Shown one piece after another: positions 24,701 through 36,404 of a DNA stretch of 64,000 nucleotides. The DNA lies in the NCBI RefSeq assembly GCF_036711975.1, contig NC_091967.1, positions 13,578,001 through 13,642,000 on the forward strand. Reading direction: 5' to 3'. The notes under the pieces were generated by a model that saw only the letters and a program-made list of their open reading frames with translations, was not told the DNA's origin and ran no database searches. The translations under genes were made by a program, and so were the position numbers. The stretch comes from Onthophagus taurus. Its lineage: Eukaryota; Arthropoda; Insecta; Coleoptera; Scarabaeidae. Within the stretch, counting starts at the first letter, position 1; each line of letters opens with the position of its first letter.

Positions 24701-27700
24701 TCTACCGGAACTAAAAGCGTACTACATCCGAAAGTATTTGCTATGTAGTAAATTCTTTTTCCTCAAGCATTACCATGTACTACTTTTTATTCAACCCACC
24801 CGTTATTTTTGGCCATGACAGTTATTATACTCTGTTTTTAAACCAGGAGGAGTAAACGCGAAAGTCAGATTTACACTAGGAAAAATCACCAGAAAATATC
24901 ACTAGATATTTTGGCGGTAAATTTAAATTAATAATTGTTATTATTTATTTACTTATTATTGTATTTATTTTCGTTTGTTATCGTCAACACTAAACATACA
25001 AATTAACATTGAAGTTATGAGTGTATTTATTTCAAAATATAATAAAGAAGGGTTTAAGAACACAAAATTTACAATAATGACACGAAACTGTCGAATTGTC
25101 AATAACCTAACCTTCAAATTCAAAATCAAAATTGCCTGTGTGTGAACCTTCCTCGCATTCAACCAATCACGTGCAAGGTCAATCTGGTGACCAATTTAAA
25201 ATCTTCCTCCTGGTTCAAAAACAGAGTATAATTTCCAAAGAAAACTTCAAGGTATAATTAATGTTTGTAAACAAAACTAACCTTACCTCACATTCCTTCA
25301 CGCTATAATTGACATTACAAAAGAAAACTTCACGCTATAATTGCCATTACAAATTGCCAAAGAATACTTCATGGTATAATTAATGTTTGTAAACAAAACT
25401 GACCTTACCTCACATTCCTTCACGCTATAATTGACATTACAAAAGAAAACTTCACGCTATAATTGCCATTACTAATTGCCAAAGAAAACTTCATGGTATA
25501 ATTAATGTTTGTAAACAAAACTAACCTTACCTCACATTCCTTCACGCTATAATTGACATTACAAAAGAAAACTTCACGCTATAATTGCCATTACTAATTG
25601 CCAAAGAATACTTCATGGTATAATTAATATTTGTAAACAAAACTAACCTTGCCTAACATTCAGCGTCTGAAGACACCCAACCCAACCCAACCCGAAACTT
25701 AAAAATATACAACTTAGCGCTGAATAACAATTAAAACTAGAACTAACACTTGCACTAGAACTATACTCTGTTTTTAAACCAGGAGAAGTAAACGCGAAAG
25801 TCAGATTTACACTGGGAAAAATCACCAGAAAATATCACTAGATATTTTGGCGGTAAATTTAAATTAATAATTATTATTTATTTATTTACTTATTATTGTA
25901 TTTATTTTCGTTTGTTATCGTCAACACTATACATACAAATTACCATTGAAGTTATAAGTGTATTTATTTCAAAATATAATAAAAAAGGGTTTAAGAACAC
26001 AAAATATACAATAATGACACGAAACTGTCGAATTATTAATTACCTAACCTTCAAATTCAAAATCAAAATTCAAAATTGCCTGTGTGTGAACCTTCCTCGC
26101 ATTCAACCAATCACGTGCAAGGTCAATCTGGTGACAAATTTAAAATACTCCTGGTTTAAAAACAGAGTATAGTGTGAAATACATCTAAACAGGTTTCGAC
26201 GCGTGTTAACTAATACTGAGATTAAAAGTAAGAGATTACAATGACTATATCTTTTCTAAAGCAATAAAATAGAATGAAATAAAATAATATGAAAACAACA
26301 TAGTATTATACCATTACAATTGCAACTACAATCACAGTCATGGTTCCAATTACAAACAGACATTAAGTTCAATTATGTAAGATATTGATTCTGGAGTCGC
26401 CAACAGGAAATCTTCATAGGTTTGATTTTCACAGCATTCGCAGATATCTTATCATACGCGTCAATATCTTGCTCAATTTATGGAGAAAGTAGACGCATCT
26501 ACCATGCTAGGTTCCTGTTCTGTTTAGAGTTGACTACGTTTTGCGTGATAAATCAAAACCAGGAGGCTTTTGGGTTGGGTTGGGTTCAGTTTTCAAGTGT
26601 TAGTTAGGCTACTTCATCTGTGGCAGTGACTATTGTTTTGATAGGTGACATTCTGGATCAGAGGTATAGATAGCCCCCTCAATCTTTTTGTTAATTGGTG
26701 GACATAAGGACTGTGAAGAAATGGGAGTAGCATTTTCAAACTAGTAATATAGTTTCCGATATTTCTGGTGGTTTTTATGACTTAATTGCAGTGATATAAC
26801 GAAATAATATTCATACATAATACATAATATTTAAAAAATTAAATACCATTACTTTGTGTGAAGATACAACAATTTATTTAAAATTGGTATTTTTCGAATG
26901 TAAACATTAATTAGTACTCTAAATACTATTTAAGTGTTTTTAATTTAAAATATAATAAAAAAAATGAGTCCCTGGACCTAGTTCATTAGGAGGGCCTATC
27001 ATAAATCATGTTCAGGTACTTTTTCGGGGTGATAATTACTGCTACTACTCTTTCTGAGTGTCACAAAAACCACCAGAAATGTCGGAAGCTATACCCAACT
27101 CAACCCCATTAAAGAGTAGCAAAAATTAAACCGCCGGTAGATTTGGTTTCTGCATTTCTTTGCTAGAAGACATATGTTGTCGGTAACGTAAAATTGTAGA
27201 CAGGAGAAATATTAGCGAATGAAGGCAAAAACAGTATTGTAGCGCTTAAAAGGTTGGACACTCAAAGTGTTGGAGGAAGTGGATAGAAACAATCTTTTGC
27301 CAGTACAAGTAGGCATAAAAATAATAAAATTTTGCTGATAATAAAATTAAAGCAAAGATTGATGTTTCAGATCATAAGGGTTCTCATGCAACAACTTATA
27401 AGAACAATAACTAACTAAAAAAATTTTTTTTTTGTTTTATTTACATTATTTTTTTTGTTATAGTTGGATAAACGTGCTTGTTCAGCAATACACGCAGTAA
27501 ATTTGCGCAATTATCTTGGTGCTCAATGTAGAACAATACGAGAAGAACAACGTGACGAATCAGAAGAATTTTTAGCATTATTTGAAGGAAAAATAACTTA
27601 CATTGAGGGTGGAAGAACAAGTAGTGGATTTTATACAGTTGAAGATATGGTTAATAAGCTTACATTTATTAAAATTTTCTTTGAATTCAATATAAATGTT

Positions 27701-29794
27701 TTTTTAGTTGTACGAAACCCGTTTTTATAGAGTCCACGCCGCCGGTGCATCAATTCATTTAGAGCCTGTTGCCATTGGTGTGGAATCGTTAGATCCACGA
27801 TACGTTTTCGTTTTAGATACGGGTTTGAAAATTTTTATATGGAATGGGAAAAAATCGAAAAATACATTAAAATCGAAAGCGAGGTTGATGTCTGAAAAAA
27901 TTAACAAAAATGAAAGGAAAAATAAAGCTGAGATTTTCACGGAACATATGGGCCAGGAAAGTGAAGATTTTTGGTATTGTTTGGGAGTGCCAAATGGGGA
28001 AAAACCAACTGAACCTTTAGAAGCAAGTTTTTTTTATTTATTTTTTTTTGGAAATAACTAAATCTTAATTTTTTAAGGAACACGTTGACTCTGAATTTAT
28101 CCCAGTTCCACCAAGACTGTATCAAGTACAATTAGGAATGGGTTACTTAGAATTACCTCAAGTTGAAGTACCACATGGAAAATTACAACATACTTTACTG
28201 CACAGCAAAAACGTTTATATTTTAGATTGTTATTCTGATGTATTTGTGTGGTAAGTTTTTATATTTTTATTTTTTCTTATACTTATAAAAATTCTTTCCA
28301 GGATTGGTAAAAAATCAACCAGATTAGTTAATGCAGCAGCCATTAAATTATCAGAAGAATTATTTAACATGATTACCAGACCAGAATACGCAACAGTGTT
28401 AAGAGTAAGAGAAGGAAATGAAACACAAGTGAGTCAAAAAAAATTTCTTTCTCATTAATCTCATTAAAAAAATTATTTATAGATTTTTAAATCGAAATTT
28501 ACTGGCTGGGATGAAGTAATAGCAGTAGATTTTACACGAACAGCCGAATCAGTACAAAAAACCGGAGCAGATTTAACAAAATGGGCTTCACAACAAGAAA
28601 CAAAAGCCGATTTAACAGCGTTATTCATGCCAAGACAACCTCCGATGCCCCAAACTGAAGCACAGCAATTAATGGAAGATTGGAACGAAGATTTAGAAGC
28701 TATGGAAGTCTTCGTTTTGGAAGGAAAGAAATTTGGTCGATTGCCAGAAAAAGAAATTGGCCATTTTTATTCAATGGATTGTTATGTGTTTTTGTGTCGT
28801 TATTGGATTCCAGCGGAAGATAACGAAAACGAGGATGACAACGAGCCGCTAGATGAAGATTTTCAATGGGTGGTATATTTTTGGCAAGGAAGGGAAGCTT
28901 CGAATATGGGATGGTTAACGTTTACGTTTACTTTGCAAAAAAAATTTAAAGCATTGTTTCAAGATAAATTAGAAGTCGTTAGGACGCATCAACAACAAGA
29001 AAATATGAAATTTATGGCACATTTTAAACGAAAATTTATTATTCATCAAGGAAAACGGAAGCAAACGCAACAAGATGCCGTTGAATTTTATCACTTACGA
29101 TCGAACGGAAGCGCTCTCTACACTAGATTAGTACAAATCAAGCCAGACGCTTCCGCTTTAAATTCGGCGTTCTGTTATATTTTGAGTGTTCCCTTCGAAC
29201 AAGATGAATCAGGAATTGTTTATGTTTGGATTGGATCCAAAGCCGATCCAGACGAAGCGAGATTAATTCAAGAAATTGCTGATCAAATGTTTAATAATCC
29301 ATGGGTTAGCTTACAAGTTTTAAACGAAGGAGAAGAACCCGAAAATTTCTTTTGGTTGGGATTAAGTGGAAAGAAACCATACGAAAATAACGCAGATTTT
29401 ATGGAATACACTAGATTATTTAGATGTTCAAATGAAAAAGGGTATTTCGTTGTATCTGAAAAATGTTCAGATTTTTGTCAAGATGATTTAGCTGATGACG
29501 ATATTATGATATTGGATAATGGTGAACAAGTCTTCCTTTGGTTAGGTGCTAAATGTAGTGAAGTTGAAATTAAATTAGCTTATAAATCAGCTCAGGTAAA
29601 TAATTAAATAAACCTAATTAGTTTTCAAAGGGATTATTATTTGTTTTTTTTTTTTTTAGGTTTACATTCAACATATGAGAGTTAAACAACCAAATAAATC
29701 AAGGAAATTGTTCTTAACCTTAAAGAACAAAGAGTCTAAAAGATTTACAAAGTGCTTCCATGGATGGGGTGCTCATAAAAAACCTCCAGAATAA
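21735..29794 (+). CDS. fliI: Flightless-I: leucine-rich repeat plus gelsolin-domain actin regulator, 1238 aa
   Basis: Fourteen coding exons keep one frame: 21735-21797, 21852-22201, 22255-22631, 22692-22914, 23119-23360, 23524-23618, 23676-23746, 23818-24064, 27464-27649, 27708-28022, 28078-28250, 28302-28428, 28483-29595, 29660-29794. The start [15 protein letters not shown] is the conserved FLII N-terminus. Residues 1 to about 418 are leucine-rich repeats ([24 protein letters not shown]). After a charged linker come the gelsolin-like repeats, with conserved stretches such as [38 protein letters not shown] and [16 protein letters not shown]. The length is near the human 1269 aa. The protein binds actin, affects muscle and cytoskeleton assembly, and also acts as a nuclear coregulator. 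Intron 8 is 3.4 kb and full of repeats. Intron 10 appears to use a GC donor. Confidence 0.97.
24421..24801. mobile_element. Foldback-like MITE inside fliI intron 8, about 381 bp
   Basis: The left end reads GGGTAGGTTGAATAAAACAG and the right end, reverse-complemented, reads GGGTGGGTTGAATAAAAAG, giving good terminal inverted repeats. The trinucleotide GTT stands directly outside both ends, a possible target-site duplication. A perfect 24-bp palindrome at 24597-24620 sits almost exactly at the element's centre, and segments on either side (AAGTA, TACTT and similar) recur in mirror order. The whole element could therefore fold as a long hairpin. There is no coding capacity. Confidence 0.65.
24826..25230. 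mobile_element. TIR element copy 1 in fliI intron 8, about 405 bp
   Basis: It begins TATACTCTGTTTTTAAACC and ends with the inverse, GGTTCAAAAACAGAGTATA. A second copy at 25762-26171 is nearly identical over its length, including the internal GGCGGTAAATTTAAATTAAT and the stretch ATTCAACCAATCACGTGCAA. Short inverted repeats, a likely TA target site and no open frame make it a non-autonomous DNA transposon, perhaps of Tc1/mariner type. Confidence 0.7.
25231..25660. repeat. Minisatellite with 122-bp period, about 3.5 units
   Basis: The anchor CCAAAGAA.ACTTCA recurs at 25235, 25357, 25479 and 25601, exactly 122 bp apart. Units differ at only a few positions. Within each unit a shorter motif, ACTTCACGCTATAATTG or its TTCACGCTATAATTGACATT variant, appears twice, so there is a half-unit substructure. 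The array abuts the right end of TIR copy 1. Confidence 0.85.
25762..26171. mobile_element. TIR element copy 2 in fliI intron 8, about 410 bp
   Basis: It has the same ends as copy 1 (TATACTCTG...CAGAGTATA) and lies in the same orientation. It differs by scattered substitutions and small length changes. The two copies bracket the 122-bp minisatellite and a short AACCC-rich tract, so the block may have arisen by insertion plus local duplication. Confidence 0.7.
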
Positions 29795-30274
29795 AATTTT
29801 CAATCTTTATATATTTTGATATATTACTTCATATTATTCATTAATTTGTGATTTTTTTTTGCTTTATCACATTGTATTGTTTTAGTACTTATTGAAATAT
29901 TTATTAAAATAACTACATAATTAAAAACAATCTTTTATTTTTATAATTAAAATTACATCTCAAGGTGAAGTTTAAATTGACATTTTAAATGTCATTTTGA
30001 TATTTGAAACTAACCTCAAAATTTTTTTATTAAATCAAATATTTATAAAATAATAATGTAGAGTCAATTTAAGTGATGTTTTATTATTTATTGATTTTAT
30101 TTTAATCTTAAAGCGATAAATATGACATTAAAATATTTATAAGAAATTAAGGTTTTACAAGAACCAACAATCATTTATTTACTACTTATGTTTTATTTAA
30201 CTTTCAGGAACAATAATTTAGATGAACATATTAATCACTTATAATTTAATACCTTTTATGTTACAACTTTGCAT
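29795..30274. other. Convergent 3' spacer of flightless-I and EMRE
   Basis: This AT-rich spacer holds the 3' ends of two converging genes. No further gene is seen. Confidence 0.5.
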
Positions 30275-30529
30275 TTAATCATCATCATCGTCATCATCAG
30301 AAGGTACAAATAGATCATTTTCCTCCAGAAAACTAGCCATATTCTTACTGATAGTGGCTCCGATTAGTAATCCAGGTATAACCGTACAAATCACTCCTAA
30401 TAATCCAAATTTAGTGATTGGAGGTTCTGGCAATATACCTCCACTTCGTGTGTACGTTTTATGACGAACCGTTTCGAAGTTTTTTAATAAGTTCTGACTT
30501 AAAATTGGTCGTAATCTTGAAAATAACAT
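30275..30529 (-). CDS. EMRE: Essential MCU regulator, mitochondrial (EMRE/SMDT1 homologue), 84 aa
   Basis: A single-exon frame. An Arg-rich presequence (MLFSRLRPILSQNLLKNF) is followed by the conserved SGGILPEPPITKFGLLGV block, the EMRE segment that contacts the MCU pore. One membrane helix follows (about residues 42-65, with small residues in GLLIGATISKNM), then FLEENDLFVPSDD and a poly-Asp tail. EMRE is the single-pass inner-membrane subunit of the mitochondrial calcium uniporter. It is needed for channel opening, and its acidic tail faces MICU1 in the intermembrane space. Every hallmark of the family is present and nothing looks broken. The gene lies head-to-head with GGA about 545 bp away. 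Confidence 0.95.
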   Translation of the reverse strand: MLFSRLRPILSQNLLKNFETVRHKTYTRSGGILPEPPITKFGLLGVICTVIPGLLIGATISKNMASFLEENDLFVPSDDDDDDD

Positions 30530-31073
30530 TTTTTACTCGTTTTTACGTTTGCTAACACTTTAACAATTTGAGAGTTCCAGTTGTATTAATGCCGAAAATC
30601 TATTTTTTAATTTTCCTGGTAATCTCCTGTCACTGTCTAAACTGGTGGGGAATTATTTATTTCTAGAACGAAGTAAATCGTGATATTAGTAGATTAATTT
30701 TGAGATAAAGATATATTTTTGTGTAAACTCAATAATAAACTAGAATTTTAATTTGTTTAATAAAAAAATTAATTTTTTAAATTGTATAAAAAATCTTTAT
30801 TGATATTGGTTCATTTGTACATTAAACCATATTTTTAAACATCAAAGTTAAAACTCAAAAATTGAACTGATTTATTTTAACAAATATTATTTAATGTTGT
30901 AATATAATTTATGAATATAAATTAATTAGAAATAGTGGATATTTATTTTATTAGCACATTTGATTTGCCAATAAAGTAGGACATAAAAGATTTTACCTGA
31001 CAGCTGACAGTTGTCTTGACAGCCGCATAAACAACATCTCGAATCGAATATGAAAGTTTAACTACATTTAAAT
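30530..31073. promoter_or_regulatory. Shared upstream region of EMRE and GGA
   Basis: The two diverging start codons are 544 bp apart. A four-codon upstream ORF (ATG AAA GTT TAA, 31050-31061) sits 12 nt before the GGA start and, if within the 5' UTR, could lower GGA translation. No TATA box was recognised. Confidence 0.5.
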
Positions 31074-34000
31074 ATGGAAATAGTAAAAACTAGCCTAGAT
31101 GCCCTATTACGTAAGTTAATCGTACAATTTATTTCCACTCAAAAATATAATATTAATACTTCAAGAACGTGCTACAAACCCGTTAAATCAAAACGTAGAT
31201 GAAGCCGCAGTAGAGGCTTTTTGCGTTCTAGTAAATAAAGAAAAGGACGGTTACCACATCGGTGTTAAACTTTTAGCGGCTAGATTACACTCAAAAGAAG
31301 AACGCGAAGTTTTACAAACGTTAAGCGTTTTAGATACTTGCATGCAAAGATGTGGTAATACATTTCGATCTGAAGTGGGAAAGTTTCGGTTTCTAAATGA
31401 AATGATTAAATTGGTCTCGCCGAAATATTTGGGGCTACAAACGCCTATGACTGTAAGACACAAGGTTGTGAGGATGATTTTTTGGTGGACACACGATTAT
31501 CCAAAAGAAACTAAAATTATGGAAGCTTACGAGATGTTAAGAAAACAAGGTTTGATTAAAGAAGTTACTGTTAGTTTAGGAACCGAGGAACAAGCTAACA
31601 ATAAACCAAAGAATTCTATTTTTTGTGATGAGGAAAAATCGAAACTGTTACAGAAGTTATTGCAAAGTAAAAATCCTGAGGATTTACAAGCTGCTAATAG
31701 ATTAATTAAATGCATGGTTAAAGAGGTAAATTTAAGTCATGAAATTGTTTAATATAAGTGTATATAACTTTTTTTTGTGTTCATAGGATGATAAACGAGC
31801 GGAATTAAAAAGTAGGAAAATTTTAGAGGTTGAGTCTGTTTACAGCAATGTAAGGTTGTTAAAAGAAATGTTGGAGAGTTATAATAAAAATGGTGGTACA
31901 CCGGATGATTTAGCCTTAATTCGTGAAATACATCAAAATTGTGAACGACTACAACCAAAAATTCATAGTTTGGCTACAGAATGTCAACAAAATGATGATA
32001 TGATTGGTAAGAAATATAAATTTAATAGTAATAAAGATTACACATGTGTCTAAAGTGCATATAAATCAGAACATATCTAAATTTGAATTTAATTACAAAA
32101 ATAATAACATAAAAAACCATACAATAAAATGTTATGGCTGTAAAGTAACTGATTCATTGTAAACAATGATATCATAACCAAGTGTTTAGAAAAAAACTAA
32201 TTGAATTTAACAATTACATTTTTTGGATAATTATGAAGTAAAATTTTTACAAATAATGTAGATAAGAGCATGTTGTGATTGTTAAAAAATGTTTCAATTC
32301 CAGCTGGTGTTTTTTTTTGATTTTGAGTACCTAGACACAAAACATTTTAAATAAAAAAAAATCTAATTTCAAGTAAACTTAAATTTATTTTCTTTGTATT
32401 TATTTTAATGCTTCATTAATAATTAAGGTGACCCAGTAGGTAAGTTAAAAATTTTTAAACAAATTTAAATTATTTTCACCTAAACAATTTAAAAAGTGAA
32501 CTAAGGTTAACTCTAAAAGTAGAACTAGAATTAGAAACTTTCAAGTTATGTGCTCCTTTTGAGAAAGTGTTTGACGTTTCGGATGCCATGTCTGTAAGAG
32601 TTTAACAAAAATAAATGACAAATAATTAGGGCGAATCAAACATTAACCAGACTTTTCTTTTTAATGTTCTCTAAGTGAAGTTAGTAACATAACGTCTTGA
32701 TAAATGTTGAATGGGGATGTAAAATGGAGAAGAGTAAATCGGTTCAGCTCGCCAGAGCAGATTGGCTGTTGGTAGCGTCATGTTTATAGCGTCATCATTA
32801 TTATTAAGCGTAAAACCTGTCAAAATTTTGCGTCGACTAACTGCATAGTTCGCTATAACAACATTTTCATGGATCCAAGTCAACAACTGGCAGAAAATTT
32901 TTCCAATGGCGAGAGTCAGTGCAAAATGAGTCCCATGCACGCCAACCGCGGAAAAGCACCAGTGAGGTGAATATTCGTGCGATTCGTGAGATGGGAATCA
33001 TTGCATATAATTTAGATTACGGAAAAGTGTCGGCAAAGTAGGTTCCTCGCCTCTTGACCTCTTGAGGAGGAATGAAGGTGGCAGGAAATAGAGATAGAGC
33101 AAGTGAAAGAGTACACGTACCTGGAATATGGTTTCGCGGAAAGTAATAAGGTCGAGGCGCACGTGAGGGCGATAGCAAAAAGAGCGAACAGGGTGATGGG
33201 ATAGGTTTGGGGATGGGGAGAAAGAACTTTTGGGAGGGTCGTGGGAAAAAGAAAGGTTATGTATGATGGCTTGGTAAGGAGCATGATGATGTACGGCGCA
33301 GAAGTATGGGGATGGAGAGAACAAGGTTTGCTGGAGGATATACAAACACGGTATTGGAGATGGGTACTAGGGTTGGCAAGGGAGACTACAGGGTATGTAA
33401 TGAGGGAGGAGGTTAAGGTGGATGCAGTAAGGGTGGAGGCGGGGAGAAGAACAGTGAAGTATGAGGAAATGATAGTAGCAAGACCACATTGTAGGATCTT
33501 GGGAGAGTGCTGGAGGGAAATTAAGGAGAGGGGGCTGATCTATGGGCAAAGAGACGGGGAAGAATATTATAGAAGAGTGGGATATTCACTAACTGGTATC
33601 AAAAACAGAAGAGCGGAAAGAGGTGAAATGTGGAGAGAACTGAGAGTTAGGGACATGGATATACAGAGGCAGGAAAGAAGGTCACAGATACGAGAAGGGA
33701 GATACAATGAAAGGTATGGGGAGATAGTGACAGAGGAACTGCCAAAGTATTTGTTGATGGCGGGGGATGATGAAGGGAAGAGATTGGTGGCCAGATTCCT
33801 CTGTGCCAATGAGAAGAGGGGGAAAATTGTAAACATTAAAAAAACAAAACGCTTATTATTAGAATTTTAGGCCAATATCTATTTTGCCTATTTTTGGGAA
33901 AATCTTTGAAATTATCCTAAATAAGCAATTGCTCTCTCATATTGAATCAAACAATATGTTAAATTCGGCGCAGTTTGGCGTTCAAGCACTGTCTCAGATT

Positions 34001-36391
34001 GCTCAAGATTGTTTTGAAGCCAACAATTATTTACAAGCCGTATTTTACGATCTAACGAAGGCGTTTGACTGCGTGTCTCATCATTTACTTATTAATCCTT
34101 TCACTGTACCATGACTATAACATAATAAAAAACTGTGTCCCCCTCAAGGGACAATAACAGTGAAAGGGTTAACAAACTAAGTTAACTTAACTTATGGAGT
34201 TATTTTTGACTGATAGACTTCAATATGTCTCTTATTGTGGGCAAGATTCTGACCGTTACCAATTATACATGGTGGCCCCCAGGGCTCAGTGCTGGGTCTA
34301 CTTCTATTTTTAATTTTCGTCAATGACTTGCCCAAAATCATGATACAGTAGCCATGGCTTGCGCGATTGATGTCTATACTAGACTCATCATGAACGAAGC
34401 CAAAACGCAAACCAAATTTTTCAATCAAATTTTTCCCTTAGCCATCTAGAGACTTGCACGGCGCCTGTTAAATATCTGGGAATCTACCTTGACTAGGGTG
34501 TTACATGGGAATCACATGTTTCACATTTAATAAAAAAACTTAATACCGCAATTTTTGCAATTCGCAGACACTGTGACTTGGTCCCTTTCGATGTAGTACT
34601 GATGGGCACATATTATGGTTATTTCTTTAGTCATGCCACCTACACCTTATTGGCTTGGGGTCATTCTGCCCATACTGATCGAGTTTTTAGAGTCCAGAGA
34701 AGATGCGTCAGAGTGAACGGCAAACTTGAGATTCCAGGATTGTTGTAGAGCTAAATTTATTAAATATTGAATGTTAACAATTCCTTGCCTTTACATCTTC
34801 CACTGTCTTCTTTACATTAAAAATAACATCACCCAATATAAAACGGTTAGTTTTGGTCATAATTCTAATACGAGGGCGGGCCCAAAATTACTTAACCTGA
34901 ATGTTTCTAGTTAGCTCAAAGTGTACTATTAGTTTTAGTGAGAGTGCAAGTGTTAAACGCTCAACTGTTAATTCTAGTTCAATTATCATTTTTTTGTGAA
35001 TTTGTTTTAGGTGATTTACTCAATGCAAGTGACGAACTCTGTCAAGTATTTGAAGATTACAAACGTGTAATCATCGATGGAAAAACTGAGTTTAAAACGA
35101 AAAATTTACTCTTAGAAAATGGACCGTCTTTGTTAGATTTGGGTGTTAATAAAACGGATGCGGAATTACTCTTAGAAACGAAACAAAATTTAACAGAAAA
35201 AATTGATTCTAAACCAGGTTATGATGTGTTATGTGATATATTTTCGAATGAAAGTTCTTCAGTGATGTTGGGAGTTGATGCTGATATTTTAAAACCAACA
35301 TCTCTTGTAGGTCAAGGTAAAGAATTTTTTTTTAAATCGAAATTTGGTTTTGATTTTTATGATTTTTTTATTTTAGTTGGAAATGATTCTCCAAAATTAA
35401 ATGGAAAATTAAAAGCTTTTGAAGAACTTGACGCTTTAGGTGAGAATTTATTGAAACAAAATTTGCAATTGTCAACAAGACAAGGACATCAATTTCAAAA
35501 GTATATAATAATTTGATTAAAAAATTGCAAAAATGACGATTACATTTTTTAGACTTCCAGAAAAAGTTCCAATGAATATGTTAAGTAAACAAAACTCAAC
35601 AACAAAAATTAACACCGAAAATAACGAGAGAAAATCTTCATCAATCGATCCCTTGGATTTCGATTTAACCTATTTATTAGAAAAACAGTCGTTAAACTCA
35701 AATTTAAACCCTAGTAAAAATAACGATCAAAATGGTGATGATTTATTAGTTGATATTACCGAAGAAATTGAAAAGAAAGATGAAAAAGAAAAGAACAAAT
35801 TGGAAGTATCTCAAAAAAATGACGAACCTAAAGAATCTCTTATTAATAATGAATCTAAAGTTAAAATGGAAGTGAAATTAACCGATATTTTTGTTGCTAT
35901 TGAAAGTATAAAACCGTCTACTATTCCACCTCTCATAGCTCTTGAAGAAAAAAGTGGAATCTCAGTAACTTTACATTTTGCCAGAGATAAACCCAGAGAA
36001 GATGTCTCAGTTATTGTCGTAACTATTATTAGTAAAAATGAACTACCTCTCAAAAACATTTTATTTCGAGCCATTGTACCTAAGGTAATTAAAATAAATT
36101 CATTAAGGTTTTACTGTAATTATTATACACAATATATTATCATTTTTATTTTTGTTATTTTAGGTTTGTAAAGTGAAATTGCAACCTCCTTCAGCAACAG
36201 ATTTACCACCGTTTAATCCATTTTTACCTCCATCTGCGATTACTCAAGTTATGTTAATTGCGAATCCTGAAAATGTGAATGTCTCCTTAAAATTTATCGT
36301 AAGTTATAATATCGATGAAGAAACGACGACGGAAATGGGAGAAATTGAAAGTTTACCTAATGTAGAAAAAAACAGTAACAACACACAATAA
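31074..36391 (+). CDS. Gga: GGA-type clathrin adaptor (VHS-GAT-hinge-GAE), 668 aa
   Basis: Seven coding exons in frame: 31074-31110, 31166-31725, 31787-32006, 35011-35316, 35377-35500, 35553-36084, 36164-36391. The N-terminal VHS domain (RATNPLNQ, EVGKFRFLNEMIKLVSPKYLG) binds acidic-dileucine cargo tails. The GAT domain follows (SKLLQKLLQSKNPEDLQAANRLIK in part, NVRLLKEMLESY) and binds Arf-GTP and ubiquitin. The hinge has a clathrin-box-like LLDLG and an acidic DDLLVDI. The C-terminal GAE ear (SGISVTLHFARDKP, FRAIVPKVCKVKLQPPS) binds accessory proteins. GGA sorts cargo at the trans-Golgi network. Intron 3 is 3 kb and full of LINE remains. An AATAAA overlaps the stop codon. The 60-bp intron 4 is in frame and open, so its retention would add 20 residues. 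Confidence 0.95.
33080..33870 (+). mobile_element. LINE fragment (3' part of ORF2) in GGA intron 3
   Basis: The frame gives 'VKEYTYLGYGFAESNKVEAHV' in part, then RANRVMG, then LVRSMMMYGAEVWGW. This is the thumb region typical of one group of insect LINEs ('YLG...N....H', 'LV.svl.YG.EiWGw'), followed by RYWRWVLGLARETTGYVMRE and a natural-looking C-terminal end near 33870. One stop interrupts the early part; the rest (33241-33870) is open. It is much more GC-rich than the host intron, which suggests recent arrival. It is 5'-truncated and so immobile on its own. Confidence 0.85.
33871..34930 (+). mobile_element. Second LINE fragment (Jockey-like RT) in GGA intron 3
   Basis: It starts abruptly with PISILPIFGKIFEIILNKQL, then NSAQFGVQALSQIAQ (a deletion inside the QFGFR..hST block), then YDLTKAFDCVSHHLL. 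Next comes a damaged 'VPQGSVLGPLLF' equivalent near 34275-34320 and the late-RT stretch PVKYLGIYLD..VTWESHVSHL near 34470-34530. A tail resembles the 'HN.NTR' end of Jockey-type proteins near 34860. Several stops and frame changes are present. It is a different element from the one immediately upstream, so the two are juxtaposed or nested. Confidence 0.8.
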
Positions 36392-36404
36392 ATGATTATT
36401 TTAT

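Noticed and set aside
25231-25660. Regular repeats that might be read as a CRISPR-like array
   Set aside because: Units are contiguous 122-bp copies with no unique spacers, and the host is a eukaryote; it is a minisatellite.
32671-32940. 89-codon minus-strand frame in GGA intron 3 with protein-like composition
   Set aside because: It may be mobile-element debris like its neighbours, but I found no recognisable motif, so no family is assigned.
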